A stretch of 64,000 bases of DNA from UBA6821 sp044236545 (GCA_044236545.1 JBIIGI010000002.1:1-64000), one strand, 5' to 3'; positions 24,962 to 33,966 are shown, counted from the stretch's first letter. The notes: generated by a model not told the origin, from the sequence alone. Translations and numbers: made by a program.

Positions 24962-26893
24962 TTATTTCCTAAAGCGCCGATGCAAACTCAGCAACATCAC
25001 CAGATAAGCGATCAGCATGACGCCAACCAACTGCAGAGAGAGGGCTCCGATGGCTTGCCCCGTCGTGAAATGCTCCCCGATATCGTAGAGGGGAAAAGGG
25101 GATTTCAAGGTGACGTAGTCGATGGTTCCCCGGAAAGCCCAGAAAGCCGGGATAAAAAGTTTGGCAACCGTTGTCAGCGCCCCTCCCGTCAAACGGATCA
25201 GGATTCCTCCGAGCAGCAGTTGGGGAAGGATGAGAATGGGAAGAGTCAGTAGAGCCTGCTCGCGGGTCTTCACGAGCCCTGAAATGGTCAGGCCAATGCC
25301 AGCACAGACCATAGCGGCCAGCCAACTGACCAGAAGGAACGGACCCGTGGCACCCAGATGCGCTCCCGCCGCAGTCAGTCGGAGCGTTTCCTGAAGCAAG
25401 CAGACCCCCGGAACGATCTGGATGGCCAGTACAATCCCTAAGAGAACAATTTTCGAAGCGATGTAGGCACTGGTTCTGACCCCGTTGGTGGACTCCCGTT
25501 CGATAATGGGTCGCTCCTTCACGATCTCCGTCAGCCCGGCAAGAAATCCCAGGATAAGAATTCCGAACAAGATCGTGAACCGGAATTTCCACGTCGGCCA
25601 TGGATTGATGATTTCCCGCTCTGGAACAACGGGAATCCGCCCGGCGAGCGCTTTCTTAACCAGCGCAGCTGTTTCTGGAGATCGCAGTCGTTCCTCCAAG
25701 TGCTGCTCTTTGTCCAAAAAGACGCGGATTTGGGCGGGGATGCTGACGTCATCCGATTCATCGCCCTCGGTCAACGCAAGGGCCCGTAATGTGTGACCCC
25801 AAAGCTGTCCGGCCAACTGGATTTCCCTGGGCTCCAGCGGTCGGGAGATAATCGTCTTTTGTCCGAAGTTTTCGAAGGCAAAACCAACGTAGGCAAAAGC
25901 CACCATGAGCAATGGCACCCCAATCAGGAAAGCAAGGGAGCGCCTGTCGCGGAAGAGAACCTCCAGCCCCCGCTGCAGCAGGGCGCTAAACTGACGGAAC
26001 CACCCCGGTCTCATGGCCGTCTGGTGTGGTTTGTCTTCAATCACGGAGTCATCCTTGGCCTCTCCCTCCTGCAGTTGAAAAACCTTGTGCAGGCCGACCC
26101 ATTGTTCGACAGGCAGATCCTCAAGCAGCAAGTAGATCTGGGAGAGCCGATGGACGCCAAAGTGATCCAGCGCCTCTTTCACCCCGCCCGACCAGACCAA
26201 ATGTCCGGAGGCAAGGATGAGCAGGCGGTCGGCAAGTTTTGCGTTTTCAAGGTGATGGGTGATGCAGAGAAGAGTGATCGAGTATTTTTTCGCATACTCG
26301 GCTAGGAGATGCATGATCCGGGCATCACTGGCCGGATCGAGGCTGCTTGTCGCCTCATCGACAATCAGGATGCGGGGAAAGGAGAGCAGTTCCACAGCAA
26401 GGCTGACCCGCTTCGACTCCCCTCCGGACAGATTTCCAACCTTCGTGTCATGAAGGTGGGCTATTCCCACATCCTTCTCGATGGCATGGATGCGCTCGGC
26501 GACCTCTTGCTTGCTAAGCGAGGGAGGGAGTCGCAGTTTGGCCGCATATTGCAAAGCCCTTCCGACCGGCAGTTCGTCATGAACAATTTCCTTCTGGGGC
26601 ACATAACCGATAAGGCCGTTGAGGATCTCGGCGTCTCCGCTCACCCTTAGCGATCCGAAGAGGATTTCCCCTTTGCTCGGAGTCAGCTGTCCCAGCAGCG
26701 TGCGCACCAGCGTGGTTTTTCCAGCGCCGCTCGGCCCTAGCACACAGACAAACTCGCCGGGCTTCACGGAGAGCGAGATATCTTTGAGCAACTCGGGGCC
26801 GGAATCGCCTGCAGACACGGCGAGTCCCTCCACCTTGAGCGACAGGCTTCCTGCGGCTGAGGGAGATGGGGTCAATGGCAGGGGTGTTGTCAT
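24962..26893 (-). CDS. ABCG-type transporter (ATPase plus permease)
   Basis: Half-transporter with ATPase first, 643 aa. Walker A GPSGAGKTT, signature LSGGESKRVSLAVELL, Walker B ILIVDEATSSLD and H-loop ITHH fill residues about 20-235. An ABC2-type membrane domain follows from about 330 with six hydrophobic segments and the ABCG hallmark RESTNGVRTSAYIASK before the first bundle. A linker of about 90 aa joins them. ABCG exporters commonly move sterols, waxes or lipids, so it is a natural exporter for the products of this block. Overlaps the upstream redoxin fusion gene by 4 bp. Confidence 0.9.
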   Translation of the reverse strand: MTTPLPLTPSPSAAGSLSLKVEGLAVSAGDSGPELLKDISLSVKPGEFVCVLGPSGAGKTTLVRTLLGQLTPSKGEILFGSLRVSGDAEILNGLIGYVPQKEIVHDELPVGRALQYAAKLRLPPSLSKQEVAERIHAIEKDVGIAHLHDTKVGNLSGGESKRVSLAVELLSFPRILIVDEATSSLDPASDARIMHLLAEYAKKYSITLLCITHHLENAKLADRLLILASGHLVWSGGVKEALDHFGVHRLSQIYLLLEDLPVEQWVGLHKVFQLQEGEAKDDSVIEDKPHQTAMRPGWFRQFSALLQRGLEVLFRDRRSLAFLIGVPLLMVAFAYVGFAFENFGQKTIISRPLEPREIQLAGQLWGHTLRALALTEGDESDDVSIPAQIRVFLDKEQHLEERLRSPETAALVKKALAGRIPVVPEREIINPWPTWKFRFTILFGILILGFLAGLTEIVKERPIIERESTNGVRTSAYIASKIVLLGIVLAIQIVPGVCLLQETLRLTAAGAHLGATGPFLLVSWLAAMVCAGIGLTISGLVKTREQALLTLPILILPQLLLGGILIRLTGGALTTVAKLFIPAFWAFRGTIDYVTLKSPFPLYDIGEHFTTGQAIGALSLQLVGVMLIAYLVMLLSLHRRFRK

Positions 26894-29076
26894 GGCAATT
26901 GGTCTTCGTAGGCTGAGACGGGAAGGGCGGGATCAAGGGGTTTCTTGAATCGGTAATATTTCTCGTCCTCGGTGGTTGCTCCCGTTCGGAGAACGGTTCC
27001 GTCCGGCTGCACTTCAAAGGGGAGGTGATCGTCGTACAGGCCCCTCAGAGCATGTGCCCGTACGCCCGAAGCCTCGAACTCCAGAAACCCGCTGTTCCCC
27101 GTGGGATCGATCACCTTGTCCGAGGTAAGAAGCAACCAAGGAAGGAGCATTTCATCCGAGGTTGATTCTCCAAGGAACACGGGGCGCGGTGGGCTGAAGG
27201 GATTTTTCGGATTTGCCGAGCTGTTGTCGTAGATGGCCGAAAACCTGATCTTGGTTCCCTTGGGCAAAAAACGGGGCTCTTTGAAAAAGTACGGCTGCTG
27301 CCATTCGTACTGCCAATGTGGGACCTTTGCGATCGTGAATTGGCTTTGATCCGGAAGGATTGCTACTGCATCAAGGGACTGGGCCAGCAGGTGCGCATGG
27401 GGGGCCATGCCGGCAATCATGCAATCTTCAGGAACAGTCCACTCCCCGCTGACCTTCATGTTCTTCATCCCGGCGGGAATGACTACAAAGTTGCCGTGAA
27501 GATAACGGATGCTCACCTTTTTCGGGGGAATCTTTCCATCCTTGCCAAGCCAGAGTGCTATCCGTGTGGAATCCTCAGCCTGGATTCCGGTGCGATGATA
27601 GTGCATCTGGGCAATGAGATCACTTCCTGCGGGGATGATGAAATCGGCATCTGCGGGAGCCGTGTAGGCACGTGTGCCCGGAACGTAGCCGCTGAGAAAG
27701 CTGATGACAGGCATGCCGTCCGGCCTCGGCGGGGGAATGCGAAATCCCGCGCCATGACGAGCCCAGAACCCGGGGCCACTATCACCCTGGGTGAAGGTGG
27801 GCCCGGGTCCGCCATGGTCACGAAGAGCCTGCTCCGCTTCGGTATACGGCAGATAACCTATGAGCGCGTGATGCACGATTGAACGGTTGGAGGGAAGCAA
27901 TTGGATGGCCCGAACATGCAGGTCTGCGCTGTTGTTGAGCGTAAAAACAAGATGGCGATAGATATCACTTCCGATTGGCCCTAGGTGGAACGGCTCCCCT
28001 TGCTCGAGAATGATATCGGGAGGGCCGAGGTCTTCCTGAAACTTGGAGAAATCGGCCAAGGGAGGCAACGGGGAGGCCGAGTTTTCGTCTCCTTCGGGCT
28101 TCCCCGACTTGATCCAGGATTCGAGTGTTGCCAGTTCCGCAGCACTGATCGTATTTGCATTACGGATCGCCAGATCGCTCTCCACTTGGGCGGGCGGCAT
28201 CCGGCCGGCCTTGATCTCCCGAAGGCCCGTCTTCATCCAGTCCACGGCATCGTCGTAGCTGGTGAGGGTAAACGGGCCCGCATTTCCCTCGCTGTGGCAC
28301 GACATGCAATGGTTGCGTAAAATAGGGGCCACATCCTTGTGGTAGGTGATCATGCTTTCCGTGGAAGCCGCGGGAGTAGATGCAGGAAGTGGATCCTGAC
28401 GCACGATCGCGCACCCGACTGGAAGCGTGCGGGGAAGACGAACCACCGATCCCGCTACGACATCACACAGCGCCTCCCGCAGGTCTTCCCTCACGGGAGT
28501 TTGGCTTTGCACGCCGCGGACCTGATAAAGATCGTTGATGCGGCCCATGTATCGAACTTTTGCATCCCGATCCAAAACGAATGCCTCCGGAGTCGCCGTG
28601 GCGGAGAGCGCGGAGGCCACCTTGCCCTCGTTATCCACAAACAACGGGAAGGAGACCCCGTAATCCTTTTTGAATTTTTCCAAGTCGGCAATCTGCGTGC
28701 CATCGGTAAAAACCCCGAGAACTTGCACGCCCTGAGGCTGTTTCTCCTTCCAGAGTTTTTCCAAGACCGGAGCAACCCTCTGGCATAAGGGGCAGGTGTC
28801 ATATAGGAACACAATGACTGTGGCCGATGTCCCGGTGCATTCCGACAGGGGGCGTAGGGCTCCCGAAGGGTCGTTAAGGTTGAGCGTGCTCGTGGCTATC
28901 GGCGTCTCCGGCAAGGGATCGAGATGACTCTGCTGAACGTTCGGCGCCCCTTCTCCTTCTTGGGTGGGTTGGTTTTGCGAAAAAGCAACCCCCTGCGTCC
29001 AGAGAAGCATGGTCACGACTATCAATACCCCGAGGCATCCTCTTCCGGATGAGAAGTATGGGGGATGAAATGTCAT
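26890..29076 (-). CDS. Exported redoxin / cytochrome-c-like / copper-monooxygenase fusion
   Basis: Secreted protein of 728 aa. Residues 1-35 are a signal peptide (CLGVLIVVTMLLWTQGVAFS). Residues about 50-185 form a TlpA/AhpC-type redoxin domain with DTCPLCQRVAP. Next is a single heme c site (CMSCH) in a planctomycete-type short cytochrome segment (DVAPILRNHCMSCHSEGNAGP, MPPAQ). The remaining 350 aa resemble the copper type II ascorbate-dependent monooxygenase fold, with His-bearing strands VHHALIGYLP, MHYHRTG and MAPHAHLLAQ. A longer in-frame GTG start at 29130 exists; the ATG at 29076 gives a normal signal. It may transfer electrons to or hydroxylate a periplasmic substrate. Confidence 0.78.
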   Translation of the reverse strand: MTFHPPYFSSGRGCLGVLIVVTMLLWTQGVAFSQNQPTQEGEGAPNVQQSHLDPLPETPIATSTLNLNDPSGALRPLSECTGTSATVIVFLYDTCPLCQRVAPVLEKLWKEKQPQGVQVLGVFTDGTQIADLEKFKKDYGVSFPLFVDNEGKVASALSATATPEAFVLDRDAKVRYMGRINDLYQVRGVQSQTPVREDLREALCDVVAGSVVRLPRTLPVGCAIVRQDPLPASTPAASTESMITYHKDVAPILRNHCMSCHSEGNAGPFTLTSYDDAVDWMKTGLREIKAGRMPPAQVESDLAIRNANTISAAELATLESWIKSGKPEGDENSASPLPPLADFSKFQEDLGPPDIILEQGEPFHLGPIGSDIYRHLVFTLNNSADLHVRAIQLLPSNRSIVHHALIGYLPYTEAEQALRDHGGPGPTFTQGDSGPGFWARHGAGFRIPPPRPDGMPVISFLSGYVPGTRAYTAPADADFIIPAGSDLIAQMHYHRTGIQAEDSTRIALWLGKDGKIPPKKVSIRYLHGNFVVIPAGMKNMKVSGEWTVPEDCMIAGMAPHAHLLAQSLDAVAILPDQSQFTIAKVPHWQYEWQQPYFFKEPRFLPKGTKIRFSAIYDNSSANPKNPFSPPRPVFLGESTSDEMLLPWLLLTSDKVIDPTGNSGFLEFEASGVRAHALRGLYDDHLPFEVQPDGTVLRTGATTEDEKYYRFKKPLDPALPVSAYEDQLP

Positions 29077-29120
29077 CGGGGGTTGGATTTGACGGCACGC
29101 ATGGTGACAGATCTCACGAG

Positions 29121-30097
29121 TCAAGTGCACTTATTATCGTGGCATGAGGGAGGAGGTGCGATTTTGACCGCAGTGGCCAACCCGAGATGCCTCATCATCG
29201 AGATCACCATCCAGCTCGGGTCGATCTGCCGCCACGTGAGTCCATGGCGGGCGCTGGACGGGAAAGCGTGGTGATTGTTATGCCATCCCTCTCCGAGACC
29301 GAGAATCCCCATCAGGAAGTTGTTTCGGCTCTCGTCACCGGTCTGGTGATCCCGGCTTCCCCAGAAGTGGCAAATGCTGTTCACGCTCCAGGTGACGTGA
29401 TGAACCATGAAGACCCTGACCAGACCGCCCCAGAGGAACCCCAAGAATGCCCCGGTCCAGGTGTGGGTGACCACGCCGGCGATCACCCCAGGAATGAGCA
29501 ATCCGATCACGGCCCAGAGGAGAAAAAGCCGATCGATGGTGACGATGCGGGGGTCAGCGAGCAAGTCCGGGGCGTAGCGTTGAGGATCGGTCCGCGTGGA
29601 GTCAGAGTTGAAAAACCATCCCATGTGGGCATGGAGAAGTCCCTTGATGGCTCCCAAGATACCGGGCTTCCTGCCTACGTGGGGGGAATGGGGATCCATT
29701 TCCTTGTCGGAGTAGCGGTGATGCCGCCGATGGGTGGCAACCCACCAGATGAGGTTACCCTCCACCGCCATGCTGCCAAGAACTCCCAGCGTGTAGACGA
29801 TGGCCGGGTTGGTCTTGAATCCTCCGTGGGAAAAAGACGGTGAAATCCGATTGTGATTCCAAAACCGGTCAGAAGGTACATCACGCCGAAGAGCGCCAAA
29901 TACATGGGGCCGAAATACCCTCCCCAAAGCAGGATCATCGCAGCAATCACGCCGAGAGGCGGCAGAAAGATCACCACAACGCGGATCAACTTCCAGAGGA
30001 GAGTATGGGGTCGCTCCCGATGCAACGCATTCGCCCCCTTCAGTGCGTGATCATGGACGATTTCTCCTCTCATAAGCAGTGGGAAACTATCCCTCAT
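29121..30097 (-). pseudogene. Acyl-lipid desaturase, copy 2, with a one-base frameshift
   Basis: A second delta-9-type desaturase, closely similar along its whole length to the gene at 21132-22097. The N-terminal part (LWKLIRVVVIFLPPLGVIAA to GFHRLF) is in one frame and the rest (HGGFKTNPAIVYTLG, HRRHHRYSD, HNNHHAF) in the next. The switch lies at about 29831-29840, where the minus strand reads CTT TTT CCC ACG. One extra T in the T run would restore FSHGGF, which matches FTHAGF in copy 1. All histidine boxes are otherwise intact. So this is a single-base deletion in a homopolymer: a recent pseudogene, or a sequencing error. Confidence 0.78.
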
Positions 30098-30899
30098 CCT
30101 TTTTCAAAAACAAGCGTGCGGGGACACGACGCTCTTCCGCAGATGAGTAGTCTTTCACGCATGCCCCCCGGGAAAAAAGGGTCAACCGGGAGTGGTGCGG
30201 TTTCCTGCCAAGGGATCGGCACGGCGGGATGGCGTGATACCTCATAGCGGCCGATTCACCTGAGACCTCCAGGATGGTCATGCTCACTGTCTCTGCGTCA
30301 TCCCTGTGCATGCAAATTGAAGCGGCCCCCTCATCCGGATCGTGTGAGGAGTGTAACCGCTCAAGCCACGGAAGCGTGCCGGCATCAGGTTCCTCAGCCG
30401 CCTTGAGACATGCGGCACTCCTTGTCGTGATGGCGGAGGCTTCATCGTGTCCCGAGGAAAACCAATGGGCCGTGGTCAAAGGGTGATCCACCCGTTCGGT
30501 TCCGGATCCCTCCGAGCGGTATTCACGGATGCCGTCGGCGCTCCTGCCGATCACAAAGAGACGGAATGGATTCAATCGTTCCAGCGGAAGCAAAAACAGG
30601 CTTCGTTCCATGTCGTCCAGTGAAGGGAAGGCAAGGAGCCGCGGGATGATTGCGCCACGACTGAACGCCGGATCTCCTTTGTATTGTGGGCGTGAGTACC
30701 AGTTGATCAAGGCTACACAGAGTCCCGCCTCATTGATTCCGATCCAGGTCCCACCGGCCGGTTCAAAGGGGTAGAGGGCGGAAAGATCGCCGCACCGGTG
30801 CACGGCGGGAGGAAGGGCTGCTGTGCGGGCGCGCTGTTCATCGCGGTTCATCCCGAGCAGGATTCCGTCGGCCTTGGGGACAAGGGAAAGGGTGCACAT
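30087..30899 (-). CDS. NRDE (TANGO2-like) family protein
   Basis: Protein of 270 aa. N-terminal MCTLSLVPK with Cys2, then GILLGMNRDEQRAR (the NRDE motif), then GGTWIGINEAGLCVALINW, the known signature of the NRDE/TANGO2 family. The fold is of the N-terminal nucleophile type and Cys2 may be catalytic. Cellular role in bacteria not established; TANGO2 relatives are linked to heme trafficking and lipid metabolism. Overlaps the start of the desaturase copy 2 by about 11 bp, at the opposite end of that gene. Confidence 0.85.
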   Translation of the reverse strand: MCTLSLVPKADGILLGMNRDEQRARTAALPPAVHRCGDLSALYPFEPAGGTWIGINEAGLCVALINWYSRPQYKGDPAFSRGAIIPRLLAFPSLDDMERSLFLLPLERLNPFRLFVIGRSADGIREYRSEGSGTERVDHPLTTAHWFSSGHDEASAITTRSAACLKAAEEPDAGTLPWLERLHSSHDPDEGAASICMHRDDAETVSMTILEVSGESAAMRYHAIPPCRSLGRKPHHSRLTLFSRGACVKDYSSAEERRVPARLFLKKDEG

Positions 30900-30903
30900 C
30901 GGA

Positions 30904-32532
30904 TCAGTCGGCGACAGGGTGACAACGGCTGAGACGGCGGTAGGAAATCCACTCCCTCAGGATCGTAGTGACGGAATCAGGACGATGTCCCCGCTTTCTG
31001 TTTTCCGCTCCGATGGCAAAGGCGAGTTCCCAGTGACGGAAAAGCAGGGCAAACGCCTCCGTGATCCTCTTCGAGGCGTCGTAGGCGCTGGTCGGTTCCC
31101 CGGCCACCCCGTTGAGCTCAAGGATCTGGAATCCCCGTCCCTGGCCGAGGGCTTGGGCCGACTCGTAGCGCACGTCGTAGCGTCCGATAAAGAACCCGTG
31201 AAGAGCTTTCGATATCCGGTCAATGGATCCCTCCAGCTCCTCCGTACAAAGAGACATGCCGTCGCTGAAGAGGCATCCTTGGGCGTGGTTTCCGGCCTCG
31301 ACGAGACGGAGCGCCTCCCCTTGTTGAAGCACGTGGCCCCGTCGCTCGTGGAATCGTCTCAGCAATGTCTCCGATTGGTTTCTGGCACGCTCATCCCCCA
31401 GAATGAGTTGCTCGATGGTTTGCTCTCCATCGCCGATGAGCTTCGGGAAATGCTTTTCCGTGATGGCCAAGATCCTCCCCTTCTCCGCGCCGGGAAACCG
31501 GTAGTAGAAGATTCCCGCCTCAAGTGGTCCGGGTACATAGCGCTGGACGATCACGGGCAGCGGAACCGCCTCCAGATATGCCCCCGCCTCTTCTCGGGAG
31601 CGGATGACTTTGAATCCGCTCCCGCGCAATCCGAGATCCGGTTTCAGGATGACCGGGTAGTGTGTCCCGCTGTCGCTGAGGAAGTCATCAAAGGCGGCAA
31701 TCCTCGAACCGGTCAAGTCATCCACTGCTTCCGGAATCAGTGCCGTTGCCGGCACGAATTCGGGTGAGGTTTCCAACAGCTCTCTCAGGGTGGCGAACTT
31801 GGATTCACCCACCAGACCTCCTGTCTTGATGCCGGGATTGGCGGCGCTCGGCAGGGTGATGGAGCCGTGTTGCACCGAGAGGGTCAGGTAGCGCCATGCG
31901 ATCGGGAGATAAAAGATCCATGCGGGCCAGAACTCCCACCGCGTGAGTCTCTCCAGGGCGGGTAGTTTCGAGAGCGTGCGGATCAGAAAGCCGGTGAGGC
32001 GGATTCCAACGATAAGAAGAACCATCCCCCCGAGAATCCAGAGCAGATGACCCTTGAGTGCGTGGATAAAGTCGGGTGCGGCATGCCCCAGCAGGTGAAC
32101 GATGAGAAAGACCGCAATAACCCAAACTGCGGCCAATGTTCCGGTCAGAAGAAGAAACAGCGCGGTATCCATGCGGAGAAAACCCGCCGCCAGGAATGTC
32201 GGCAGTCTCAGTCCTGGAATAAACCTCGAGACGGCGATCGCCACGATGCCGCTCTTCCGGAACCATTCTTCACTCCGCTCGATCCGCTCTTTCCAGCGTG
32301 ATCCCGACTTCAGGAAGCGCGAGGCCATCGGTCGCCCGCCATGCTTTGCGAGCAGATAGAGAAGGAAATCCCCGCTCCAGATTCCTCCGAAGCACGCAAG
32401 AAAACCCTCCCAGGGGATGAGGGTGCCGGAGGCCACCGCAAGACCGCCTGCCAGCACAGCGGCATCCTCTGAGAGATAAGTGAAGAAGAAGAGAGCAATC
32501 AGCTCCCAAATCCCATGCGGAGAACCATCCAT
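30904..32532 (-). CDS. DedA membrane domain fused to an ATP-grasp domain
   Basis: Protein of 542 aa. Residues about 1-165 are a DedA/SNARE-associated (VTT) domain: YLSEDAAVLAGGLAVASGTL, FGGIWSGDFLLYLLAKHGGR, then the diagnostic VSRFIPGLRLPTFLAAGFLRM. Two more membrane helices follow to about residue 190. The C-terminal 280 aa read as an ATP-grasp ligase: PVILKPDLGLRGSGFKVI (nucleotide-binding lysine loop), VIVQRYVPG, LAITEKHFPKLIGDG and FQILELNGVAGEP (metal-binding Glu/Asn). An ATP-grasp enzyme tethered to a lipid scramblase-like domain suggests amide or ester bond formation on a membrane lipid or on a head group; this is inference. Ends 4 bp before the NRDE gene start. Confidence 0.8.
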   Translation of the reverse strand: MDGSPHGIWELIALFFFTYLSEDAAVLAGGLAVASGTLIPWEGFLACFGGIWSGDFLLYLLAKHGGRPMASRFLKSGSRWKERIERSEEWFRKSGIVAIAVSRFIPGLRLPTFLAAGFLRMDTALFLLLTGTLAAVWVIAVFLIVHLLGHAAPDFIHALKGHLLWILGGMVLLIVGIRLTGFLIRTLSKLPALERLTRWEFWPAWIFYLPIAWRYLTLSVQHGSITLPSAANPGIKTGGLVGESKFATLRELLETSPEFVPATALIPEAVDDLTGSRIAAFDDFLSDSGTHYPVILKPDLGLRGSGFKVIRSREEAGAYLEAVPLPVIVQRYVPGPLEAGIFYYRFPGAEKGRILAITEKHFPKLIGDGEQTIEQLILGDERARNQSETLLRRFHERRGHVLQQGEALRLVEAGNHAQGCLFSDGMSLCTEELEGSIDRISKALHGFFIGRYDVRYESAQALGQGRGFQILELNGVAGEPTSAYDASKRITEAFALLFRHWELAFAIGAENRKRGHRPDSVTTILREWISYRRLSRCHPVAD

Positions 32533-33075
32533 TCAGGAACGGGAGAGGGCACTTTCCTTCCGGTAATGGACGGTCGAGGGGGCGACTCCAAATCCCTTGG
32601 GGAGGAGGGCGCCAAGCGACCGGCAGATCATCGCGATAAGGGCGTAGTGATGGATCGCATGAGAAATGGAGAACATAACCTCCCTCTCGAAGGAGGAGTG
32701 CACGACGGGTGAGTGGCTCTCCGTATAGGAGACCCCGCATCTCACGGTCACGGGGGAGGCGAGGATGGAGGTGTCGAGAGAGGAGGCCAGATCCTGAAGG
32801 TGACGTGTCATTTCAAGTGCCGCGCGACGATTATTCTCGAGTTCTGGATCACGTTTGCGGGCGTCGTAGTCGATCCCGCCGGAGGCATCGCCCGTCAGTA
32901 GCGCCCCGAAATGATCGAGGCAGTGACGATAATGGGCCCCGATCGAGGCTCCCGAGGCGATCGGAAGCATCGCCGTGTAGGTCGCGTCATCGAGGGAGTC
33001 GAGCAGGGAGGTTCCCTGCGCAAGAACCGCACCTAGGGATTCGATCAGTGTGTTGGCGGCCGTTTCCTTCTCCAT
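32533..33075 (-). CDS. DinB/YfiT-like four-helix protein
   Basis: Protein of 180 aa from this start. Metal-binding His spacing resembles the DinB superfamily: GAHYRHCLDHF about residue 48 and the pair HAIHHYALIAMICR near the C-terminus. Members are often thiol- or stress-linked. Start MEKETAAN is chosen because its ATG overlaps the DoxX stop (ATGA); the frame remains open upstream inside that gene. The stop abuts the DedA/ATP-grasp start. Function not predictable. Confidence 0.6.
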   Translation of the reverse strand: MEKETAANTLIESLGAVLAQGTSLLDSLDDATYTAMLPIASGASIGAHYRHCLDHFGALLTGDASGGIDYDARKRDPELENNRRAALEMTRHLQDLASSLDTSILASPVTVRCGVSYTESHSPVVHSSFEREVMFSISHAIHHYALIAMICRSLGALLPKGFGVAPSTVHYRKESALSRS

Positions 33076-33479
33076 CAGGGGAGCAGCTTGCCGATCACGG
33101 GAATGGAACGGCGATGGATCAGGAGAAGAATGGCTGAGCAAAGGGCGACGGTGAGCGCCAATCCGAAGAGCAGGCCATGATCATTCATGACCACGATGCC
33201 GAGCACTGTCAGGTGACTCATGATTGCCCCTCCCATTACGGCGAGCGCGAGGCCGGCGCCTAGCCAGACGGTTCCCGGGATCAGGAGCAGGATCGCAGCG
33301 ATCAGTTCGGCGATTCCGGAGCCGATGCGGCCCGGGGCTCCGAGTCCTACCTTATCGAAGATGTAGACCGACTCGGGTGCGGCGGTGAATTTGAAGAACA
33401 GGGTCTGGGCCAAGATCACGGCGGCGGTGATCCGAAGGAGCCAAGAGAGAATGGAGAGTGCTTTGGAGGGTTGGTTCAT
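33075..33479 (-). CDS. DoxX-family small membrane protein
   Basis: Four-helix inner-membrane protein of 134 aa. The pattern ILSWLLRITAAVILAQTLFFKFTAAPESV, with helices IAELIAAILLLIPGT and GAGLALAVMGGAIMSHLTVLGI, fits DoxX. Members act in thiosulfate-linked quinone reduction or redox stress, but function here is unknown. Translationally coupled to the DinB-like gene. Confidence 0.75.
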   Translation of the reverse strand: MNQPSKALSILSWLLRITAAVILAQTLFFKFTAAPESVYIFDKVGLGAPGRIGSGIAELIAAILLLIPGTVWLGAGLALAVMGGAIMSHLTVLGIVVMNDHGLLFGLALTVALCSAILLLIHRRSIPVIGKLLP

Positions 33480-33516
33480 GGTGGAGTCAGGCGTTGGTCA
33501 ATGATCAGAGAGGTGG

Positions 33517-33966
33517 TTACTTGCCTTTTTTCTCCTCGAGGAGGGGCCAGTTTTGGTCTGCCTTCCCGAGATTCACGGCGGCATCTTTGTTGAACTTTTC
33601 CATGATCCCCTTGCTGTACTGGAGGAGGAGCCGGCCGTTCACGATCTGGAATGCCGTGGGATCGATTTCGACCAACGATCCTCTTGAGAGGCCATAGGCA
33701 CAGAACCCTCCGAACTGCGGTTCGTACTTGGCGGGATTGGTGTCGAAGGTCGCCTTGTGCTCGGGGGTGGCGAAGTAGTAAGTCACCCCATCGGCGGTGC
33801 TGGTGATCGAGGAGTTCCCTTGGATGGCCTTGGCGTCAGTGAAATAGGCGACCGGGTCGTATCCCTTGATGCCGAGTCCATGGCGGTCGACATTGACCAG
33901 CGTTTTTGCGGGTAGTAATGAGGTCGCCGCAAGAAAGAGGAGCGGGGTCAGGAAGCGGTTCTTCAT
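33517..33966 (-). CDS. Exported YHS-domain protein
   Basis: 149 aa. A signal peptide (MKNRFLTPLLFLAATSLLPA) is followed by a YHS-type core: IKGYDPVAYFTDAKAI, then YYFATPEHKATFDTNPAKYEPQFGGFCAYGL. It has the single Cys often seen in this group. YHS proteins bind metals or thiols; periplasmic role unknown. The ATG at 33966 is chosen because the frame upstream runs into the divergent OlsB gene. Confidence 0.8.
   Translation of the reverse strand: MKNRFLTPLLFLAATSLLPAKTLVNVDRHGLGIKGYDPVAYFTDAKAIQGNSSITSTADGVTYYFATPEHKATFDTNPAKYEPQFGGFCAYGLSRGSLVEIDPTAFQIVNGRLLLQYSKGIMEKFNKDAAVNLGKADQNWPLLEEKKGK

Noticed and set aside
29825..29845. Programmed minus-one frameshift in desaturase copy 2
   Set aside because: The codons CTT TTT do not form a good tandem slippery site (P-site CTT would re-pair to TCT), and no downstream stem or stop is positioned as in known sites. 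A base deletion is simpler.
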